A DNA stretch of 64,000 nt, from positions 1 through 64,000 of the forward strand of contig NZ_JBAKHX010000031.1 of assembly GCF_036906915.1 (NCBI RefSeq), in the 5' to 3' direction. The notes under the pieces are model-generated. The model had not been told where the DNA came from and searched no databases. It saw only the letters and a program-made list of their open reading frames with translations. How positions within the stretch are numbered: position 1 is the stretch's first letter; each line of letters opens with the position of its first letter. Source of the stretch: Phytohabitans sp036906915 (GTDB taxonomy: Bacteria > Actinomycetota > Actinomycetes > Mycobacteriales > Micromonosporaceae). This document shows positions 35,440 to 47,503 of this stretch, one piece after another. A program made the translations under genes and the position numbers.

Positions 35440-36261
35440 CTATTCGTGCTTGCGTTCGATCGTTTGATGGCCGGTCAGCGCGATCTCGCCGTCGCTCCAC
35501 TCGCCGCAGGCGCCGCCGCCAGGACTGATCTCAAGCCGTAGCGGTGTGCCGTCCATGCGCAGGGCGGGGTGGTAGTAGGTGGCGACCTGTTCGGCGTCGC
35601 CCTCGATGTAGTGGCCGATCAGGGCGCGCCGGAACCGGTCGGTGGTGGTGTTCGGTGCGCTGCCGTGCACCAGCGAGCCGTTGAAGAACAGCACGTCACC
35701 CGGGTCCATCACCACGGGTTCGATGCGCTGACCTGGTGGCAGCGGCACGGTCACGTCGGTGAAGCTGACCGTGGTGTCGGCCTTCTCGATGCACAGGATC
35801 GGCCAGCGGTGGCTGCCCGGCGCGACGAGTATGCAGCCGTTGGCCTCGTCGGCGCGGTCGAGCGCCATCCAGGCGGCGACGCAGGTGCCGGGCTCCGCGC
35901 GTAGGTAGTAGTTGTCCTGGTGCAGCGCCTGGCCGCGGGAGCCGGCCGGTTTGAAGTACAGCATGGTCTGGACCGCGTACGGGTCCGAGCCCACCAGAGC
36001 GACCAGCAGGTCACGCAGCCGGGCATCGAGCAGCCAGCGCAGCGAGGTCTCGTCCCAGCGGTGCATCTGCGTCATCCGTGGATAGCGCCGCAGCGGGTCC
36101 CGGCTGCTCGGTTCGACACCGACGAGGTCCCTGCCGTACGAGCCGCGCTTACGCAGCGTCATGTAGTGGTCCCGTAGCCGGTCCACCTCCGCCGTGTCGA
36201 ACAGGCCACGGGCCACCACGTACCCGTCCCGGTCAAAGGAGCCCTTGAAAGAATCGCTCAT
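35440..36261 (-). CDS. Phytanoyl-CoA dioxygenase (PhyH) family Fe(II)/2-oxoglutarate enzyme
   Basis: About 273 aa from the ATG at 36261 (alternatives at 36273 and 36324). The iron triad is visible: HQD in ALHQDNYYLR (HxD) and the distal His in LVHGSAPNTTTDRFR, whose following Arg would bind 2-oxoglutarate. The N-terminal SFDRDGYVVARGLFD is typical of PhyH. It likely hydroxylates a small molecule such as a sugar, amino acid or secondary metabolite. The divergent AraC-type gene starts only 66 bp away, strongly suggesting direct control of this enzyme. Confidence 0.87.
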   Translation of the reverse strand: MSDSFKGSFDRDGYVVARGLFDTAEVDRLRDHYMTLRKRGSYGRDLVGVEPSSRDPLRRYPRMTQMHRWDETSLRWLLDARLRDLLVALVGSDPYAVQTMLYFKPAGSRGQALHQDNYYLRAEPGTCVAAWMALDRADEANGCILVAPGSHRWPILCIEKADTTVSFTDVTVPLPPGQRIEPVVMDPGDVLFFNGSLVHGSAPNTTTDRFRRALIGHYIEGDAEQVATYYHPALRMDGTPLRLEISPGGGACGEWSDGEIALTGHQTIERKHE

Positions 36262-36326
36262 GAACGACAGCATCGGAGCTGTACGGCCTTTCTGGCTGGT
36301 GCATTGGCACGCAAGGAGTTGCACTT

Positions 36327-37076
36327 TTGACGCAGCTGCGCTTCAACTCGTCACCCACGTACTGGCGTTGCGAGCCCGGCTGGTTCTGGCACTCCCGTCC
36401 GCTGGGCGACCATCTACTGTGGTGCGTGCTGGATGGCGTCGGTGAGCTGACCCTCGAGGGCCAGACCGAGCCGCTCGGGCCTGGCAGCTGCGCGGTGTTT
36501 CGCCCCGGGGACGCCCCGATGGCCAGGCACGATCCGCACCGGCGCCTGCTCGTGTTCGGAATGCACTTCGACATCGACGCACCCGACGAGGCGCCGCACC
36601 GAGGCCTGGTACAGGTGCAGGACCGGACGCTGCTCGGCGCGCTCGCCCGCCGGTGCGACCGCAGCTTCCGGCGCGGCGGGCCGCTGGGCGCCCGGCACAG
36701 CCTGCTCTGCCTGGAACAGTTGCTGTGCCTGCTGGGCGAGGAGGCCACGTACGACGCGCTCGGCCCGGTCGACGCCGAGCTGGACAGGATCACCGAGGCG
36801 ATGCGGCAGGATCCGAGCAGGCGCTGGACCGTCACGGAGCTGGCCCGGCAGGCGGCACTGTCTCGGGCACAGTTCACCCGCCGGTTCATCGCGTACACCG
36901 GGCTGACGCCGGCCAGGTATCTGATCAATGTCCGGCTCGTACGGGCTCACGAACTGCTGACCCAGACCAACATGACGGTCACGCAGATCGCCGCGGCACT
37001 CGGTTACATCGACGTCGCCTACTTCAGTCGCCAGTACAAGCGGCACACCGGGCGGTCGCCCAGCGTCGCGCGATAA
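36327..37076 (+). CDS. AraC-family transcriptional regulator with N-terminal cupin
   Basis: 249 aa from a TTG start at 36327 supported by AAGGAG 8-10 bp upstream. The N-terminal half (about 1-100) is a cupin-like sensor (GPGSCAVFRPGDAP). The C-terminal 100 residues are two AraC helix-turn-helix motifs (WTVTELARQAALSRAQFTRR and MTVTQIAAALGYIDVAYFSR). Such proteins usually activate the adjacent divergent operon when the cupin binds its ligand. Here that gene is the PhyH dioxygenase, and both promoters must lie in or near the 66-bp gap. Confidence 0.9.
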   Translation: MTQLRFNSSPTYWRCEPGWFWHSRPLGDHLLWCVLDGVGELTLEGQTEPLGPGSCAVFRPGDAPMARHDPHRRLLVFGMHFDIDAPDEAPHRGLVQVQDRTLLGALARRCDRSFRRGGPLGARHSLLCLEQLLCLLGEEATYDALGPVDAELDRITEAMRQDPSRRWTVTELARQAALSRAQFTRRFIAYTGLTPARYLINVRLVRAHELLTQTNMTVTQIAAALGYIDVAYFSRQYKRHTGRSPSVAR

Positions 37077-37101
37077 ATGCGGTGGTGCCCGAGAAGATCG
37101 T

Positions 37102-37129
37102 CCGTTACCGTTCACGTGAACGGTAACGG
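37102..37129. promoter_or_regulatory. Perfect 28-bp palindromic operator of the ROK gene
   Basis: The half-site CCGTTACCGTTCAC is followed directly by its exact reverse complement, centred on CACGTG. The right edge runs into the GGAGG ribosome site (37128-37132) of the ROK regulator starting at 37138. Binding here would block both transcription and initiation, so tight autorepression by the encoded ROK protein is the simplest reading. Confidence 0.8.
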
Positions 37130-37137
37130 AGGCTCAT

Positions 37138-38292
37138 ATGGAGGCCATGCCGCACCAGCTCCGCCGCAGTGCCACCGGCACCGCCGGCGGCCTGCGGGAC
37201 ATCCGCGAGACCCACCGCTTGGCCGTCCTACGCGAGATCTACGCGGCCAGGACGGTCACCCGGCGAGACCTCGCCGCCCGCGCCGGCGTCAGCGTCGCCA
37301 CCGCGTCCAACATCGTCGCGGAGCTGCTGCGTGCGGGAGTTGCGCGGGAGACCTCGTACGAGGACTCCGAGGGCGGCCGCCCGCGCGGCCGCATCACCGT
37401 GAACGCACGGCGCGGCGCGCTCGTCGGGGTGGAGGTCCGCGCGGCGAGTATCCACATCGACGTGTACGACCTGGCGCTGGAACCGCGTACCCATTGGATC
37501 GTTCCTGCGACGGCCCGGCGTGACGTCGAGCGGGCGGTGTCCGCAGCGGTGGCCCACGCCGGATTCGATGCCGACCGCGTCATCGGGGTTGGCGTCGCCG
37601 CCCCGGCCACGCACCGCGGCGTACGGCTGGACCCGGCGGTCCTGCGGGCGCCGGTATACGTGGCCGAGCCGGCGACAGCGGCGGCCGTGGCCGAGCTGTG
37701 GCTCGGACCCAGCCGCCACGCGGGCAACCTGGTCAGCGTCACACTGGCCGACAGCGCCGGCGCCGCCATCGTGGTCGGTGGTGCGCCGCTGGCCGCGGCA
37801 GGTGGCTGGGGGCACACGACCGTGGTGCTCGACGGCCGGCTCTGCTGGTGTGGCCGGAGTGGCTGTGCGGAGGCGTACCTCGGTGCGCCGGGGATCCTGC
37901 GGACCGTCCACGAGCTGGCCCCCGACAGCCGGCTCGTGCGCGACACTCCAGATGCGACGGTCCGGGTCCTCGGCCGCGCCATGCGCGACCGCGATCCAGC
38001 GGCCGCCGCGGTGATCGGCGCGACCGCGCGCCATCTGGGCGTCGGCGTCGCGAGGCTGGTGAATCTCATCGACCCGGATGTCGTCACGCTCAACGGCTGG
38101 GTGGTTGGGGTACTGGGCCGCTGGCTGCTGCCAGCCGCCCGAGAGGTGGTGACGGGCCGCCGCTGGCCTTCGACCGTACGCATCGAGGCGAGCCCGGTGC
38201 CCCGAAACGCGGTCACCGCCGGCGTCGCGGCCGCCGCCCTACAGGCGTCATCCTACCTGGCGACGGCGTGGGCGGGCGGTGTGGTGAGGTGA
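37138..38292 (+). CDS. ROK-family transcriptional repressor
   Basis: 384 aa. An N-terminal winged helix-turn-helix (AVLREIYAARTVTRRDLAARA, then GVSVATASNIVAELL) precedes the ROK fold. The ROK zinc motif is CWCGRSGCAEAYLG; the sugar-kinase DxGxT glycine-rich elements are degenerate, consistent with a sugar-sensing repressor and not a kinase. The XylR/NagC-type domain order and length agree. It carries its own perfect operator immediately upstream. No sugar operon is adjacent, but two importers lie elsewhere in the window; no second copy of the operator was found near them. Confidence 0.9.
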   Translation: MEAMPHQLRRSATGTAGGLRDIRETHRLAVLREIYAARTVTRRDLAARAGVSVATASNIVAELLRAGVARETSYEDSEGGRPRGRITVNARRGALVGVEVRAASIHIDVYDLALEPRTHWIVPATARRDVERAVSAAVAHAGFDADRVIGVGVAAPATHRGVRLDPAVLRAPVYVAEPATAAAVAELWLGPSRHAGNLVSVTLADSAGAAIVVGGAPLAAAGGWGHTTVVLDGRLCWCGRSGCAEAYLGAPGILRTVHELAPDSRLVRDTPDATVRVLGRAMRDRDPAAAAVIGATARHLGVGVARLVNLIDPDVVTLNGWVVGVLGRWLLPAAREVVTGRRWPSTVRIEASPVPRNAVTAGVAAAALQASSYLATAWAGGVVR

Positions 38293-38328
38293 CGACCGGC
38301 CGCCGCCGGATGTGGCACCATCTCGCAG

Positions 38329-38397
38329 GTGAGCAGCAGACCAGCCGCCGTACGCGATCCCGCGGGCAACCTGATCCGTATCCAAGAGCAGCGCTGA
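38329..38397 (+). pseudogene. C-terminal remnant of a VOC/glyoxalase-family gene
   Basis: The frame reads VSSRPAAVRDPAGNLIRIQE and then QR before TGA. RDPxGNLIRIxQ is the classic last strand of VOC-superfamily proteins (glyoxalase/bleomycin-resistance fold), whose metal or substrate Glu lies in this strand. Nothing of the preceding 100 residues remains; the frame is closed at 38290. It lies 24 bp before the UvrA-like gene, where I believe related actinobacteria often have an intact VOC gene. Probably a deletion scar. Confidence 0.7.
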
Positions 38398-38421
38398 CCT
38401 GTACGGATAGATGGAGAGACG

Positions 38422-40776
<2,355 letters not shown>

Positions 40777-40792
40777 CCGCTACCGTAGGGCT

Positions 40793-41089
40793 ATGGCGGT
40801 TGTGAAGATCAACGCGATCGAGGTACCCGAGGGCGCCGGCCCGGAGCTGGAGCGGCGGTTCGCCGCGCGGTTGCACGCGGTGGAGCACCAGCCCGGGTTC
40901 GTCAGCTTCGAGCTGCTGCGCCCGGTCGCGGGGGAGAGCCGCTACTTCGTCTACACGAAGTGGGAGAGCGAGGAGGCGTTCCAGGCGTGGGCCAACGGCC
41001 CGGCCAAGGAGGCGCACGCGGGCGCCCGCGCGAAGCCGGTCGCGTCCGGCTCGTCCCTGCTGGAGTTCGAGGTCGTCCAGAACGCCTAG
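40793..41089 (+). CDS. mhuD: MhuD-type heme-degrading monooxygenase
   Basis: 98 aa, closely similar to Mycobacterium MhuD (Rv3592). It starts MAVVKINAIEVPEGAGPELE and keeps WESEEAFQAWANGPA and the SLLEFEV end. The IsdG-family catalytic residues fall at the same numbers as in MhuD: Asn7, Trp66 and His75. MhuD dimers bind two hemes and cleave them to mycobilin, freeing iron without carbon monoxide. Starts 16 bp after the UvrA-like gene stop. The nearby Fur-family and catalase-peroxidase genes fit an iron and oxidative-stress theme, though no Fur-like box was found at this start. Confidence 0.92.
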   Translation: MAVVKINAIEVPEGAGPELERRFAARLHAVEHQPGFVSFELLRPVAGESRYFVYTKWESEEAFQAWANGPAKEAHAGARAKPVASGSSLLEFEVVQNA

Positions 41090-41150
41090 CGTTCGCGCTG
41101 GCGGCCTCGCCCTGCGGTAGCTCGAAGTCTATGAATCTTGATGAGATCTG

Positions 41151-41182
41151 GTTGTGGTCTATGTGGACGGACCGACCACAAC
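41151..41182 (-). terminator. Hairpin directly after the first P450 gene
   Basis: GTTGTGGTC (41151-41159) and GACCACAAC (41174-41182) form a 9-bp perfect stem with a 14-nt loop, starting at the base after the P450 stop codon in its reading direction. The mhuD gene ends 60 bp away on the other strand, so it may serve both. No U-tract. Confidence 0.45.
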
Positions 41183-42379
41183 TCAGCTGGCGCATACCGG
41201 TAGGTGCGCGTAGCCGCGCAGCACGAGGCGGTCGCGGCGCACCGGGAGGCCGTCAGGGCGGAGCCGAGGAAACCGGTTCAGCAGCAGCGGAAACGCGATC
41301 CGCGCTTCGAGCCGGGCCAGGGCGGCGCCGAGGCAGAAGTGCGCGCCCGCGCCGAACGACAGCGGCGCGTTGTCGGGGCGCGCCGGGTCGAACGTGTCGG
41401 CCGCCGCGAACCTGTCGGGGTCGTGGTTGGCCGCGCCGAGCAGCACGGTGACCTCGACGCGTCCATCGACCTCGGTGTCGCCCACGGTCATGGGCTCCGC
41501 CGGCAGCCGGCTGGTCACCTGCACCGGGGCGTCGAAGCGCAGGAACTCTTCCACATAGGCCGGTGCCAGGTCGGGCGCCGCGCGCAGCCGGGCCATCGCG
41601 GCGGGATGATCGAAGAGTACGGCCATGCCGTTGCCGATGAGGTTGGTCGTGGTCTCGTGCCCGGCGAGCAGCAGCAGCGCCAGGTTGCCCAGCAGCTCGG
41701 CGCCGGACAGGGCCGAGCCGGCCGCCGCTGCGGCGAGCTGGCTGGTCAGGTCGTCGGTGGGTGCGCGCCGGCGGTCCGCGACCAGCCCGATCAGATAGTC
41801 GCGCAGCTCGGAGGCGGCCCGGTCGGCGCGCGTGGCGGTCTCGGCCGTGGCGGCGTACTCGACGGCCCCGGCGAAGTCGACGGCCACCGGCCGGAACCAG
41901 CCGCGGTCCGACTCCGGCACGCCGAGCAGCTCGCAGATGACGGCGAGGGGCAGCGGTACGGCGAACTCCTCCATCAGGTCGACCGGTCCACCGCTGTCGA
42001 GCCTGTCTGCCAGGCGCGCTGCCTGCGCCTCGATCGCGGCGCGCAGCCCGGCCACCCGCCGGGGCGTGAACGCGCCGCTGACCAGCTGCCGCATGCGCCG
42101 GTGGTCGGGCGGGTTGGTGTTGAGCACCGAGTCGGTGAGCAGGGCCTGCGACGGCCGGGCCGTGTATGCCGGGCCGAGCTGGCGCCGCAGCATGTCGCGG
42201 TCGGCGACCAGCATCCGCGGGTCTCGCAGCACCGCGCTGGCCTGCTCGTAGGAGGTGACGATCAGCTGGCTGCCCAAGCGCAGGACGGGGCCGTGCGCGC
42301 GCAGCGCCGCGTAGAGGGGATACGGGTCCTGGCGGCCCTGCGCGGTCATGAGGTGGCTCGCGGCAGACACGGGATCCAT
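41183..42379 (-). CDS. Cytochrome P450 (CYP107-like bacterial class I)
   Basis: 398 aa, normal for soluble bacterial P450s. Oxygen-binding I-helix LLLLAGHETTTN, ExxR-type helix AYVEEFLRFDAPVQ (EFLR), and the heme loop FGAGAHFCLGAALARLE with the Cys thiolate ligand. Soluble, needs ferredoxin and reductase encoded elsewhere; no ferredoxin gene is adjacent. Substrate unknown; CYP107/105-type enzymes hydroxylate polyketides, steroids and xenobiotics. Lies 29 bp downstream of a second P450 gene on the same strand. Confidence 0.93.
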   Translation of the reverse strand: MDPVSAASHLMTAQGRQDPYPLYAALRAHGPVLRLGSQLIVTSYEQASAVLRDPRMLVADRDMLRRQLGPAYTARPSQALLTDSVLNTNPPDHRRMRQLVSGAFTPRRVAGLRAAIEAQAARLADRLDSGGPVDLMEEFAVPLPLAVICELLGVPESDRGWFRPVAVDFAGAVEYAATAETATRADRAASELRDYLIGLVADRRRAPTDDLTSQLAAAAAGSALSGAELLGNLALLLLAGHETTTNLIGNGMAVLFDHPAAMARLRAAPDLAPAYVEEFLRFDAPVQVTSRLPAEPMTVGDTEVDGRVEVTVLLGAANHDPDRFAAADTFDPARPDNAPLSFGAGAHFCLGAALARLEARIAFPLLLNRFPRLRPDGLPVRRDRLVLRGYAHLPVCAS

Positions 42380-42408
42380 GCCCCGATCCTGCCAGCGCCC
42401 GGCAACCG

Positions 42409-43749
42409 TCAGCGCGGGCGCAGGATCGCCCGCACCGGCTCGGCGGGGCGCAGGGTGATCATCGGAGCGAGGGGCAGTCGACCGTCGAGCGCCTCGACGC
42501 GGTAGCGCGCCAGCAGCGTGCGTAGCAGCACGGTCGCCTCCAGCAGAGCGAAGTGCTCACCGATGCAGCTGCGCGGTCCGCCGCCGAACGGGAAGTACGC
42601 GTAGCGCGGCCGGTCGTGCTGGCCGGTGAACCGGTTGGGGTCGAAGCGGTCCGGGTCGGGCCAGAACTCCGGGTGCCGGTGGGTGACGTACGAGGAGAGC
42701 ATCACCCTGGTGCCGGCCGGCACGTGGTGGCCGGAGATGGTGGTGTCGACGTCGGCGAGCCGTTCGGTGCTGTATGCCGGCGGGTAGAGGCGCATGCCCT
42801 CCATCAGCGCCGCGCGCACCAGATCCGCGTCGCCGCTGGGGCCGCTCGCCGCGACGCGCTCCTGCGCCGCCGGATACCTGCCCAGCAGGTACAGGGTGAA
42901 GGTGAGCGCCCCCGCGGTGGTCTCGTGCCCGGCGAGCAGGAACACCAGCACCTGGTCGCGGATCTCCTCCGCGGACAGGGGTTGTCCGGTTTCGGGGTCG
43001 CGGGCGGCGTGGAGCCGGCTGAGCATGTCGTCGCGGTCTTCGCCGGTGCCGCGGCTGGCGTGCTTGGCGATGATCCGGTCGACGATCGCGTACTGCGCCG
43101 CGCGCTCCCGTGTGATCCGGCGGGCCCGGGGCGTCGGCCAGCGCAGCGGTGTCCGGACCATCTGGAGGGCGCGCGCGAGCGCGAGGTCGCCGAGCACCGG
43201 CATGAGGCGTTGCAGCTCCGGTACCGCCTCGTCGACGTCGTCGCCGAACAGTGCCCGGCCGACCACCCGCAGCGCGTAACGCTGCATGAGATGGTGCAGG
43301 TCCACGGTCGAGCCGGCGGCGGCCGCGGGCTCGGCCGCGATGCGTGCGGCCTCGGCGGTCATCAGCTCCGTATAACCGGCCACCCGGCGCGGCGTGAACA
43401 GTGGCTGCAGGGTCCGCCGCTGGCGCAGCCACACGTCGCCGTCACTGGTCAGCAGGCCGGTGCCGATGAACTCGGTGAGCACCTGGAAGCCGGTCGTGCG
43501 GCGGCTGAAGACACGCCCGGTGGTGAGCACCTCGTGAACGGCCTCGGGGTGGTGTGCCATGACGACATGTTGGCTCAGCGGGTGCGGCCCCCAACGCGGC
43601 CCGAAGCGGTACGAGACGGTGTCGCCGTAGTCGCGGAAGCCGGCGAGCAGGGTGCCGAGCATGTCGCGACGGAATGCGGGCGCCATGCCTAACATCGGAT
43701 GGCCGGCCGGACCGGGAGCGGAAGCCTTCACTGTCGTGTGCGCCGTCAC
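42409..43749 (-). CDS. Cytochrome P450, second tandem copy, different family
   Basis: About 446 aa from the GTG at 43749, chosen because GGGAAG lies 9-10 bp upstream; more upstream starts run into the furA promoter. PGPAGHPMLGMAP is the proline-rich hinge after the N-terminus. I-helix FLLAGHETTAGA, K-helix EGMRLYPPAYS, heme loop FGGGPRSCIGEHFALLE. Its longer length and CYP4/CYP102-like sequence differ from the following P450, so it is not a recent duplicate. A fatty acid or terpene-like substrate is possible. Divergent from furA across about 100 bp; joint regulation is possible. Confidence 0.9.
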   Translation of the reverse strand: MTAHTTVKASAPGPAGHPMLGMAPAFRRDMLGTLLAGFRDYGDTVSYRFGPRWGPHPLSQHVVMAHHPEAVHEVLTTGRVFSRRTTGFQVLTEFIGTGLLTSDGDVWLRQRRTLQPLFTPRRVAGYTELMTAEAARIAAEPAAAAGSTVDLHHLMQRYALRVVGRALFGDDVDEAVPELQRLMPVLGDLALARALQMVRTPLRWPTPRARRITRERAAQYAIVDRIIAKHASRGTGEDRDDMLSRLHAARDPETGQPLSAEEIRDQVLVFLLAGHETTAGALTFTLYLLGRYPAAQERVAASGPSGDADLVRAALMEGMRLYPPAYSTERLADVDTTISGHHVPAGTRVMLSSYVTHRHPEFWPDPDRFDPNRFTGQHDRPRYAYFPFGGGPRSCIGEHFALLEATVLLRTLLARYRVEALDGRLPLAPMITLRPAEPVRAILRPR

Positions 43750-43789
43750 ATCGACAAGCTTCCCATGTTCCTCCGACACCTTGGGGTTA

Positions 43790-43851
43790 TTCTGGAGTGA
43801 ATCCAGAAGATTTTCTTGACTGATTCCAGAAAAGTGATCCATACTCGCCTG
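43790..43851 (+). promoter_or_regulatory. furA promoter with overlapping palindromic operator (leaderless)
   Basis: -35 TTGACT (43816-43821), 18-bp spacer, -10 CATACT (43840-43845), then 6 nt to the GTG of furA at 43852, so transcription should begin at or next to the start codon. Upstream lies the dyad TTCTGGA-N5-TCCAGAA (43790-43808), and an extra half-site TTCCAGAA (43824-43831) sits inside the spacer. Repression by FurA itself, relieved by peroxide, is the expected use. Confidence 0.65.
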
Positions 43852-44283
43852 GTGCGATCTACGCTCGATGCTGAGCCCATGCTGCGTGATGCTGCTCTGC
43901 GCGTGACCCGACCCCGGGTCGCGGTGCTGGCGGCGGTGCACGAGCGCCCCCACGCGGACACGGACTCCATCGTCGGCATGGTTCGTGAGGATCTTGGTGA
44001 GGTGTCCACGCAGGCGATCTATGACGTCCTGCGGGCGTTGACCGCCGCGGGTCTGGTGCGGCGCATCCAGCCGGCCGGCTCCGTGGCCCGCTACGAGTTG
44101 CGGGTCGGTGACAACCATCACCACGTCGTGTGCCGGTCCTGCGGTGCGATCGGCGACGTCGACTGCGCCGTCGGCGAGCCGCCCTGCCTGACCCCGTCCG
44201 ACGATCACGGATACGTGATCGACGAGGCCGAGGTCGTGTACTGGGGCCTGTGCCCGGCCTGTTCCAGCTCAGCAAACATCTGA
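43852..44283 (+). CDS. furA: FurA-type peroxide/iron-responsive repressor
   Basis: 143 aa from a GTG at 43852. The sequence follows mycobacterial FurA closely: DAALRVTRPRVAVLAAVHERPHAD (start of the winged helix), QAIYDVLRALTAAGLVRRIQ, NHHHVVCRSC and the C-terminal GLCPACSS. The two CxxC pairs form the structural zinc site and the HHH cluster the regulatory metal site. FurA represses itself and katG, and loses DNA binding on peroxide oxidation. katG follows after 21 bp as an operon. A longer frame from 43816 overlaps the promoter and is not needed. Confidence 0.92.
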   Translation: MRSTLDAEPMLRDAALRVTRPRVAVLAAVHERPHADTDSIVGMVREDLGEVSTQAIYDVLRALTAAGLVRRIQPAGSVARYELRVGDNHHHVVCRSCGAIGDVDCAVGEPPCLTPSDDHGYVIDEAEVVYWGLCPACSSSANI

Positions 44284-44304
44284 TAACCGCCCAAGGAGAG
44301 CAAC

Positions 44305-46497
<2,193 letters not shown>

Positions 46498-46503
46498 CCC
46501 GCC

Positions 46504-47433
46504 TTACCGACCGACCGCGAAGGCACCGTGCGATCCCGCACGGTGCCTTCGTTCGATCAACTGCTGTGCCATCCGCGCGACGGCGGGCGACTTGTCGGCG
46601 GAGCGCGTCGTCACGTGGATGTTCCTTGCCAGCCGCGGCGGCTGGGCGATCGCCAGCATGGTGACCCCGGCGCGGGGCGCCACGGCCAGCTCGGGCACGA
46701 GGGCGACGCCGAGGCCGGCCGCGACCAGGTCCAGGATGACGCTGTAGTCGTCGGCCCGGCAGGTCACCTTCGGCTCGAACCCGGCCGCCCGGCCCACCAT
46801 CTCGGCGATCGCCTGGAAGCCCTCGGTGGGGGAGGTCGCGATCCACTCGGCGTCGGCGAACGCGCGCAGCGACACCGGCGCGGCGTCCGCGGGGCGCAGC
46901 CGGGCGGGCACCGCGAGTAGCAGCGGGTCGGTAAGCAAATGGACCTGCGCCAGGCCGCGCAGGTCGGGCTCCGGAAACCTCGCGTACTGGTGGGTGATCG
47001 CGAGGTCGATCTCGCCGGCTCGCACAGCGGGGATGGACTGCTCGGGCTCCACCTCGTGAAAAGTAAGCGCGACCTTCGGGTAGCGGCGGGCGAACGCGGC
47101 CAGCGCCGGCATGCACAGCCGGGCCGCCGCCGTGCCGAACGAGGCCACCCGGAGCCGACCACCCAGCAGCGTGCCGGTGGCCACCACGGCCTGTTCGGCG
47201 GCCTCCAGGTCGGCCAGGATCCGCGTCGCGTGCTCGACGAGCAGCTCGCCAGCGGCGGTCAGCCGCACGCTGCGGGCCGAGCGCTCGAGCAACTGGGCAC
47301 CGGTCTGGCGCTCCAGAGCCGACAGCTGCTGCGAGGCCGCCGCGGCGCTGCAACCGGCGGAGGCGGCGGCGCCGGCGATCGACCCGCTGGCGGCGACCGC
47401 GACAAGGATTCGCAGCTTGCGTGGATCGAGCAT
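46504..47433 (-). CDS. LysR-family transcriptional regulator
   Basis: 309 aa. N-terminal helix-turn-helix is DPRKLRILVAVAASGSIAGA followed by SAAAASQQLSALERQTGAQL; the effector domain starts about residue 88 (GRLRVASFGTAAARL). It is divergent from the threonine-dehydratase-like gene (70-bp gap), so an amino acid or keto acid effector is plausible. The last 15 codons are written across one arm and the loop of the katG terminator hairpin, so the C-terminal tail (RRHRAGSHGAFAVGR) may be accidental. Confidence 0.9.
   Translation of the reverse strand: MLDPRKLRILVAVAASGSIAGAAASAGCSAAAASQQLSALERQTGAQLLERSARSVRLTAAGELLVEHATRILADLEAAEQAVVATGTLLGGRLRVASFGTAAARLCMPALAAFARRYPKVALTFHEVEPEQSIPAVRAGEIDLAITHQYARFPEPDLRGLAQVHLLTDPLLLAVPARLRPADAAPVSLRAFADAEWIATSPTEGFQAIAEMVGRAAGFEPKVTCRADDYSVILDLVAAGLGVALVPELAVAPRAGVTMLAIAQPPRLARNIHVTTRSADKSPAVARMAQQLIERRHRAGSHGAFAVGR
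46518..46551. terminator. Bidirectional terminator hairpin, katG/LysR
   Basis: 15-bp perfect stem: CGAAGGCACCGTGCG (46518-46532), loop ATCC, and its exact complement (46537-46551). It starts 21 bp past the katG stop and is followed by TTCGATC. In the other direction it is inside the end of the LysR reading frame. Confidence 0.85.
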
Positions 47434-47503
47434 AAGGCAAGCTTACGCTCAGGGCAGCAAGCGACAGCTTCTTCGAGGCTCTCCGCACTGCCAGGCTCTG
47501 GGA

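Noticed and set aside
33851..35500. 549-codon frame opposite the DEAD-box helicase
   Set aside because: Antisense shadow of an unmistakable helicase.
41183..43749. Secondary-metabolite cluster around the tandem P450s
   Set aside because: No synthase, terpene cyclase, ferredoxin or tailoring genes lie nearby; neighbours are heme and peroxide genes.
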